Shown piece by piece: positions 58,279 through 64,000 of a DNA stretch of 64,000 nucleotides. Position 1 is the first letter of the stretch. The number at the start of each line of letters is the position of its first letter. The position numbers and the translations under genes are program-made. The notes beneath the pieces were generated by a model that had not been told where the DNA came from, did no database searches, and was given only the letters and a program-made list of their open reading frames with translations. The DNA lies in the NCBI RefSeq assembly GCF_000368145.1, contig NZ_KB849283.1, positions 186,001-250,000 on the forward strand, given 5' to 3'. The stretch is from Acinetobacter guillouiae CIP 63.46 (GTDB lineage Bacteria > Pseudomonadota > Gammaproteobacteria > Pseudomonadales > Moraxellaceae).

Positions 58279-58404
58279 GACAATTCAATGGGTATGCTTT
58301 AATGATTACTTTACATAAGTTCTAAAAAGAAACTTGATGAAAGTATGACTTATGAGTCAAAGGTAATATAAATATTTTAAGCTGTTGGAATTAGGATGTT
58401 TTAA

Positions 58405-58863
58405 ATGGATTTAGTGTGTTTAAGTTTGTCGGTAAAGTTAGCTTTAATATTTAGTGGGATTTATCTATGGGTGGGTATGCTAACAGGGGTTTGGAAATAT
58501 TACCAAATTAGTCGATCAGAAATGGCTCGAGCTCATTATTATGTCGATATCGCACATCGCAGTAGCTTGCTTTATGCTCCAGCTACTTTGATTTTAGCGG
58601 TGATGGCCTATTGTTCAAGCTGGACAGAAACCACAAATTTAATATTTGTCTTGATTAATTTATTCTTTTTTAGCTTTTCAATTGCCAGTTATGTTTTGCA
58701 TGGTTTTTTAAAAGATACGACAAATCAATTCAAAGAGCCGCACCAATTAGGAACAATGCACTTACCGAAAATATTGTTACGTATAGCAATGCTGTTATTG
58801 GTACTCGGGGAGATTGTTGCGACTGGAGGATTATTACTAGGAATGTTTAATACTTTGTTTTAA
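58405..58863 (+). CDS. Membrane protein of unknown function, four predicted TM segments
   Basis: A 152-residue protein with hydrophobic segments LSLSVKLALIFSGIYLWVGM, LLYAPATLILAVMAYCSS, LIFVLINLFFFSFSIASYVL and ILLRIAMLLLVLGEIVATGG. The first segment is followed by GVWKYYQISRSEMARAHYYV. No family is recognised by eye. The gene is divergent from the hydrolase and convergent with the next small membrane protein. Confidence 0.75.
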   Translation: MDLVCLSLSVKLALIFSGIYLWVGMLTGVWKYYQISRSEMARAHYYVDIAHRSSLLYAPATLILAVMAYCSSWTETTNLIFVLINLFFFSFSIASYVLHGFLKDTTNQFKEPHQLGTMHLPKILLRIAMLLLVLGEIVATGGLLLGMFNTLF

Positions 58864-58916
58864 TACTTAAATTTTTATGATTTTCTTATTTAAGATGGAT
58901 GCATGGCATCCATCTT

Positions 58917-59153
58917 TTATTCTGTAATCTTCGCGAGTTTACGAGATTTATGGTCGACTACATCCCAAACATAGAAGGCAGCAGAAACGACTAATGCATA
59001 GGCAAAAAATTCAGGTTTTAAATTGCCTTGAATGAGTCCATGAATAAACAGAGTCACTAAAAGTGCAAGTGTTGTACTTAGATAGATGACCAGTTTTGTA
59101 TTTGTCTTCAAAGAATTAATGAAGACTTGCTTATTGAAATGTATTGATAACAT
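58917..59153 (-). CDS. Small membrane protein of unknown function
   Basis: A 78-residue protein with two membrane segments (LVIYLSTTLALLVTLFIHGL and FFAYALVVSAAFYVWDVV) and a basic C-terminus. The ATG at 59153 lies 7 bases after AGGAGG and is preferred to the ATG at 59159, which is too close to the site. The length and pattern recall small DUF-type inner-membrane proteins; function unknown. Confidence 0.7.
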   Translation of the reverse strand: MLSIHFNKQVFINSLKTNTKLVIYLSTTLALLVTLFIHGLIQGNLKPEFFAYALVVSAAFYVWDVVDHKSRKLAKITE

Positions 59154-59797
59154 CCCCATTCCTCCTGTCTGCTCGACAAAAACCACATTGTTTTAGTCTG
59201 GATTGGTTTATTCAGTTGTACCATATCTAATTATTATTTCAAGAGCAAATAGCTCTATTATTCAAAATAATTATGACATATTTATTACAAGTGATGATTA
59301 TTTTATAAAAAAAGAAAATATAAGTGATTTTTTTGATAAATGATGTAATTGTTGTTGAAGTAGTGTGAGCTAGTTATCAAAATAAAATACAATAACTGAA
59401 TAGGTCTTGAAAGTATTTTCGACTAAAGTTGATAAAAATTATGCAATATTTATGCAAAAATCGAAAAAAATGACTATTTTTTCAAAATAATTCAATTTTG
59501 GCATGGAGAACGGTTCACTCATTCAAAAAAAGCAACAACGCGACTGAATTTATCTTTGTTGAATTAAAATTAAGTTTTAGTATTTTTAGCCAAATGTTTT
59601 TTATACATAGCGCAAAGCTTGATTTGATCTATTCAGGTGCATTGATCACATGTTTGAAGCACTAAGATGGATCAAACAACGCTTTAAAAATTGTGTCGCA
59701 AACAATAACGGCCTGTGGGGTAAACATGACAATTATTGATCACTGTTAAAATAAGATTTGGGTAAAATCAAATTTTAAGGATGATAATTAAAAAGCT
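59154..59797. other. Intergenic region, nothing recognised
   Basis: About 640 AT-rich bases between the small membrane protein and brnQ. No ORF, repeat or clear terminator is visible. Confidence 0.5.
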
Positions 59798-61090
59798 TTA
59801 TTTTTTAACTTTATCAATTACGACACAGATGATTAACACGATCAATGATGGGATCACCCATGCAAGATTCTGTTCATTTAACGGTAAGTTTTGAATCATC
59901 AAAGGTAAGCTGTCTTTAAAGCTTGTGACTTTAATTCCTTCAATAAGACCAAATAAAAATGCAACGCCAGTAACAGGTGCGATAACCGTGGTTGGGTTAT
60001 TGAATTTACCCCAAAAGAAGCTCAATAGAATGACCACAATTGCGGGTGGGTAAATTGCACTGAGTACGGGAACTGAAAAAGCAATCAGTTTGGTTAAACC
60101 TAGATTTGAAATCACCAATGAAAACAACACCAAAATAACCACTAAAACTTTATATGGAATTTTTGTCAGTTCAGAGAAGTATTCAGCACATGCGCAGGTT
60201 AAACCAATCGCAGTAACCATACATGCAATAAAAATCAAAGCTGTCAGGAATAAAGAGCCTAAGTCACCAAAAGCATGTTGAACATAAGCATGCAGGATCA
60301 CTGCGCCATTTTCAGCATTTGGAGCAGCATCATGACTGCCTAAACCAAGTTTAAATAAGCTGAGATAAACCAGCGTTAAACCTACACCAGAAATCAAACT
60401 TGCAATAATGGCATATTTGGTTACGAGCTTTTTATCTGTGACACCACGAGAGTGGATAGCGTGGATAATCACAATACCGAAAACCAAAGCGCCTAAAGTG
60501 TCCATGGTTAAATAACCATTTACAAAACCTTCAGAAACAGGGCTGGTAGCGTAATTGTTGATCGCAGGAGAAATTGAACCAGTCGGGATCAGAAATGCTG
60601 CAATACCTAAAATTGCCAGTGCAATAATTTTTAGCGGCGCAAGAATATGACCCACTGTATCCAATAATTTATTTGGATAAAGAGAAACTAAAGTCACAAA
60701 TGCAAAATAGATAACGCTATAAATGAATAATGCTGTACCACCATTTCCAAAGTATGAGGAAAAACCAATTTCATAAGAAACAGTTGCAGTACGAGGTGTA
60801 GCAAATAATGGCCCAACCGAGAGATAACACACTACAGTCAATATTAAACTTGCAACTTTACCTAAAGGCGAGCTTAAAATCGCAATAGAACCTTCAGTTT
60901 TAGAAAGTGCCATAATGGTAATAACAGGTAAGCCTACAGCTGTGACTAGAAAACCTAGCGCTGCGAGCCATACATGTTCACCGGCTTGTTGAGCAACAAT
61001 GGGTGGAAAAATAATATTACCTGCCCCAATAAATAAGGCAAAGGTCATAAAACCTAAAGCAATAATATCCTTTGTACGGAGATTAGTCAT
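59798..61090 (-). CDS. brnQ: Branched-chain amino acid:cation symporter
   Basis: A 430-residue LIVCS family carrier that imports leucine, isoleucine and valine with Na+ or H+. It has about 12 hydrophobic segments and the family start DIIALGFMTFALFIGAGNII, then FPPIVAQQAG, GPLFATPRTATVSYEIGF and GYLTMDTLGALVFGIVII. The ATG at 61090 matches the usual BrnQ N-terminus; a longer frame adds seven residues without support. It is divergent from map. Confidence 0.93.
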   Translation of the reverse strand: MTNLRTKDIIALGFMTFALFIGAGNIIFPPIVAQQAGEHVWLAALGFLVTAVGLPVITIMALSKTEGSIAILSSPLGKVASLILTVVCYLSVGPLFATPRTATVSYEIGFSSYFGNGGTALFIYSVIYFAFVTLVSLYPNKLLDTVGHILAPLKIIALAILGIAAFLIPTGSISPAINNYATSPVSEGFVNGYLTMDTLGALVFGIVIIHAIHSRGVTDKKLVTKYAIIASLISGVGLTLVYLSLFKLGLGSHDAAPNAENGAVILHAYVQHAFGDLGSLFLTALIFIACMVTAIGLTCACAEYFSELTKIPYKVLVVILVLFSLVISNLGLTKLIAFSVPVLSAIYPPAIVVILLSFFWGKFNNPTTVIAPVTGVAFLFGLIEGIKVTSFKDSLPLMIQNLPLNEQNLAWVIPSLIVLIICVVIDKVKK

Positions 61091-61425
61091 AAACTGTGGT
61101 TGAAAAAGCAAAACAGCGATTTTAGTAGAAATAGCTTATTTTTTGTATTTTATTTTATGGATAATATTCCCGTTTTTTATAAATTTTAACCAATTAGTCA
61201 TATTGATTATATTTATGTGGATGATTCACAGTTAATTTTCAAAAATTGAAAAAATCAAAATTTTCAAAAAATATAGAATAGATAAAATCATCATATGGAA
61301 AGATTATACTTATTCTAAAATTTATGTGTTTGATTTTGCATTTTTATTGAATAAGATAGGCGGTAAATTGCCCTAAATGTATTGAAAAGGCATATAATAT
61401 TTTTTCACTTTTGCGGACAGATCCA
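61091..61425. promoter_or_regulatory. Divergent promoter region of brnQ and map
   Basis: AT-rich region of 335 bases. For map a consensus TATAAT lies at 61393-61398, about 30 bases before the ATG, with a possible -35 TTGCCC at 61368-61373 (19-bp spacing, longer than optimal). No brnQ promoter stands out. Confidence 0.45.
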
Positions 61426-62220
61426 ATGAAAGCTTCTACAGTCACCATTAAAACCGAACAAGACCTTGAAAAATTAAGAGTGTCGGGGCGTTTAGCTGCT
61501 CAAGTTTTAGCAATGATTGGTGAATATGTGGAGCCAGGGGTGACGACTGAGTATTTAGACGATATTTGCAATGATTTTATTGTCAATACGCTGAAAGTGA
61601 TACCTGCAAATATTGGATATTATGGTTATACCAAAACCACCTGTATTTCTCCAAATGAAGTGGTCTGTCACGGTATCCCATCAAAACACAAGGTTTTAAA
61701 TGATGGTGATATTATCAATATAGATGTTGCGATTATCAAAGATGGTTATTTTGGTGATACCAGCCGTATGTACTATGTGGGTACAGTTAAACCTGAAGCG
61801 AAAAGACTGGTTGAAACGACTTATGAGGCAATGGTGGCTGGGATTCATATGGTCAAACCCGGTGCAACACTCGGGGATATTGGCCATGCGATCCAACAAG
61901 TTGGGCAACGTGAAGGTTATACGATCGTTCGTGAATATTGTGGTCATGGGATTGGTAAGATTTATCATGAGCAACCTAACGTATTACATTATGGTCAACC
62001 CGGACAGGGCTTAGTGCTTAAAAAGGGTATGGTTTTTACCATTGAACCAATGATTAATGCGGGGAAATCCAGTGTCAAAGAGTTGAAAGATGGCTGGACT
62101 GTGGTTACTGCAGATAAGTCACTGTCAGCACAATGGGAACATATGGTTGCTGTTACAGATACAGGCTTTGAATTGCTTACACCTTGGCCTGAAGGCACTG
62201 GCAGCTACCCTGAGATTTAA
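61426..62220 (+). CDS. map: Methionine aminopeptidase, type I
   Basis: A 264-residue cytoplasmic metalloprotease that removes N-terminal methionine. It has the pita-bread fold signature residues: TTCISPNEVVCHGIPS (His), NIDVAIIKDGYFGDTSRMY (two Asp metal ligands), GHGIGKIYHEQPNVLHYG (His), MVFTIEPMIN (Glu) and SAQWEHMVAVTDTG (Glu). The ATG at 61426 starts the usual N-terminus; an upstream TTG is not supported. It lacks the N-terminal zinc finger of eukaryotic type I enzymes, as expected. Confidence 0.95.
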   Translation: MKASTVTIKTEQDLEKLRVSGRLAAQVLAMIGEYVEPGVTTEYLDDICNDFIVNTLKVIPANIGYYGYTKTTCISPNEVVCHGIPSKHKVLNDGDIINIDVAIIKDGYFGDTSRMYYVGTVKPEAKRLVETTYEAMVAGIHMVKPGATLGDIGHAIQQVGQREGYTIVREYCGHGIGKIYHEQPNVLHYGQPGQGLVLKKGMVFTIEPMINAGKSSVKELKDGWTVVTADKSLSAQWEHMVAVTDTGFELLTPWPEGTGSYPEI

Positions 62221-62569
62221 TCTTTAGACTTTGGTCTAATGAATGAATTATGATCGGCGATTTATTGTTTTTTTATCTTTGAAAATGAGATTTTTCTCAC
62301 TTTATTTGCTGGAAATGTGGTTCTTTTAGGGGATGTTTTCGGTTGAGAAATATCCAATAAGTGTTTTTAAGTATTGGTTTAAATATTAACCAATCGCTAA
62401 GATAGCTTCCAGATTCTCGCTGTAGTTTCTATTGTTGTTTCAAGCTTTCTAGCTTACCCATCCTAGGGTAAGCTTTTTTTTGTCTATCGCTTCTCGATTT
62501 GCTTTGATTCGACGATTGAAAATTTAAAATAAGATGAATGAGCCTCCATTCATCTTATTGATCAAAATG
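62221..62569. other. Intergenic region between map and the BenE transporter gene
   Basis: It contains the map terminator (62451-62481) and, on the minus strand, the hairpin AAGATGAATG / CATTCATCTT at 62531-62556, which probably ends the BenE gene. Nothing else is seen. Confidence 0.6.
62451..62481 (+). terminator. Rho-independent terminator downstream of map
   Basis: The stem AGCTTACCC / GGGTAAGCT has a 6-base loop and is followed by a T run. It lies about 230 bases after the map stop codon. Confidence 0.88.
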
Positions 62570-63742
62570 CTATTTTTTAAGTTTAAAGTTTAAAATAAAT
62601 GAAACAGCGAAGCCAAATAGTAGTCCCCAAAAAGCGGAACCAATACCAAAAAACTGAACACCTGATGCACTGAATAAAAAGGTGAGCAGTGCGGCTTCAC
62701 GATCTTTGACTTCATGAAATGCAATCGCAATATTATGGCTAATCGTACCAAACAAGGCGATCCCCGCTAATGCCACGATAAAAAGATGTGGAAAAGACAT
62801 CAATAGACTTGTCAATGTTGCCGCAAATAGCCCCATCAAAATATAAAAGAAACCACAGCTAATGCCAGCAATATAACGCTTTGCAGGGTCTGGGTGAACT
62901 TGGTCATCCAGACTGACAGCAGCACTGATTGCCGCAATATTCACGGTATAACAGCCAAATGGTGCAAGCAAAGTCTGCGCTGTACCAGTCCAACCAATAA
63001 GTTGGTTAACATGGGGTTTATAGCCATAACTTTTAATCATCGCAATCCCCGGTAAATACTGAGATGCCATATTGATTACAAATAAAGGCAGTGCCAATCC
63101 GAGAATTGCAGACCATGTGAACTCAGGTGTCATCCATACTGGTTTTGCCAATCCCCACTGTAAGGTTGGAACATGAAACTCCATAAAAAATGGACAAATG
63201 GTGATTCCAGCGATCACGGTAATCACAATACAATAACGTGCCCATAGCCGTTTAGTGATGATATAAACCGCCAAGAGGCTAAGAATAAATGCCCAGTCGT
63301 TTTGCATACTGGCAAATAGAGCAATACCAAACTTGAGTAATACACCTGCCAGCATGGCACTGGTCAAACTCTGGGGAATATACGAAATAATTTTTTCAAA
63401 TATGCCTAAAAAGCCTAGTGTGGCGGTCAGTAAACCACTCACTAAGAAAGCACCAATGGCTTCATAGAGTGAATAGCCGCTGGCAGTGGCAATGATGAGT
63501 GCAAGTGCAGCGGTTGACCATGAGGTGGCAACAGGATATTTGAATTTCCAAGAAAGAATTAATCCTGAAAGACCTATACCTAAACCGAGTGCCCAAAACC
63601 AAGAGGTAATTTGTTCAGGGTTTGCGCCAAGTAATTGAGCCGCTTGTATGACGAGTACAGCCGAAACACTGATACCAATTAAGAAGGTAATGAAACCTGC
63701 AAATACAGCAGGTATAGAGAAGTCTTGGAGTAACTTTTGCAT
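62570..63742 (-). CDS. BenE family (benzoate/H+ symporter-like) membrane transporter
   Basis: A 390-residue inner-membrane protein with 11-12 hydrophobic segments. It has BenE-type features: SIPAVFAGFITFLIGISVSA, FKYPVATSWSTAALALI, PLFVINMASQYLPGIAMIKS, and LAPFGCYTVNIAAISAAVSL. BenE was first described as a benzoate transporter in Acinetobacter, but here no ben or cat genes are adjacent, so the substrate is uncertain. The start MQKLLQDFSIP is the first ATG before the first membrane segment. Confidence 0.88.
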   Translation of the reverse strand: MQKLLQDFSIPAVFAGFITFLIGISVSAVLVIQAAQLLGANPEQITSWFWALGLGIGLSGLILSWKFKYPVATSWSTAALALIIATASGYSLYEAIGAFLVSGLLTATLGFLGIFEKIISYIPQSLTSAMLAGVLLKFGIALFASMQNDWAFILSLLAVYIITKRLWARYCIVITVIAGITICPFFMEFHVPTLQWGLAKPVWMTPEFTWSAILGLALPLFVINMASQYLPGIAMIKSYGYKPHVNQLIGWTGTAQTLLAPFGCYTVNIAAISAAVSLDDQVHPDPAKRYIAGISCGFFYILMGLFAATLTSLLMSFPHLFIVALAGIALFGTISHNIAIAFHEVKDREAALLTFLFSASGVQFFGIGSAFWGLLFGFAVSFILNFKLKK

Positions 63743-64000
63743 GATCCCTTGCTTTTAAATTTGATTGAATGGTTGAAAATGCAACCATCATACATGGATC
63801 ATTTTAAAGCTTATAGGGTTAATTGGAATTAAATAGCAAAAGGAAAAATAAAATTGAATAAATTCTCATTTTGGGAGAATTTGGCTTTTTTAATCTAGAA
63901 CTGTTTTAGTTGAAAGTAATTTATACTTACTTATAAAGATTAGATATTGCCTTGAATAGAAAGCGCAGTTTATCCAAAAGAACGATCCAAAAAGAATGCT
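63743..64000. other. Right end of the window, no gene seen
   Basis: An AT-rich upstream region of the BenE gene. A hairpin AAATTCTC-ATTTTGG-GAGAATTT near 63860-63882 is followed by GGCTTTTTTAAT, which would act as a terminator for plus-strand transcription. Confidence 0.45.

Overview
The window is a stretch of AT-rich chromosome from an Acinetobacter-like gammaproteobacterium (Moraxellaceae). The assignment rests on the Acinetobacter-type 16S and 23S sequence with tRNA-Ile and tRNA-Ala in the spacer, and on the gene set: an AmvA-type efflux pump with its TetR regulator, OmpW, a stand-alone ftsY, glcB and a BenE-type transporter. I see no insertion sequence, prophage, CRISPR array or plasmid backbone. 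It is mostly housekeeping chromosome with a few small accessory or decaying spots.

Layout. 1-2.4 kb: end of an unknown gene, then the divergent TetR regulator/efflux pair with a double-palindrome operator. 2.7-4.9 kb: dnaX. 5.0-9.7 kb: a Mg2+ transport operon (predicted barrel protein, mgtA, mgtC) behind a long structured leader. 9.8-13.0 kb: thioesterase, OmpW and an iron-type alcohol dehydrogenase, all on the minus strand. 13.1-16.9 kb: plus-strand run of phosphatase, murB, DUF218 protein and alpha/beta hydrolase. 17.0-22.7 kb: a complete rRNA operon (16S, tRNA-Ile, tRNA-Ala, 23S, 5S, terminator). 22.8-26.0 kb: an accessory patch with a DUF2007 protein, an interrupted ORF, a nine-copy octanucleotide repeat, an unknown 399-residue protein and a decayed porin fragment. 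26.3-30.5 kb: porin, HIT protein, small exported protein, a dehydrogenase and a PhaC-like hydrolase, all minus. 30.6-37.3 kb: metZ, ybaB, recR, an rnd gene split by a stop codon, ycgL, a membrane protein and a MoxR/VWA pair. 37.4-41.9 kb: a trpB family gene with no trpA, then two tandem paralogues that look like highly diverged MoeA proteins. 42-47.5 kb: small CBS, DUF2750, Sel1-like and membrane proteins, then a pair of M16 peptidases. 47.7-64 kb: ftsY, a nitroreductase-like protein, glcB, a 2OG oxygenase, an SRAP protein, a MarR regulator, a TerC/CBS protein, a hydrolase, small membrane proteins, brnQ, map and a BenE transporter.

The most unusual content is the tandem MoeA-like pair at 38863-41869. 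The overall MoeA domain order is recognisable but several catalytic motifs are replaced. A perfect 20-bp palindrome sits over the likely promoter, and the last 135 bp of the two genes are nearly identical although the rest has diverged. Other points worth checking are a slippery A7 run in dnaX that would give a gamma-sized product, an in-frame TAA exactly between the two domains of RNase D, a degraded second porin copy, the octanucleotide repeat, and the uncharacterised leader of the Mg2+ transport operon. All names come from reading motifs by eye; no database search was run.
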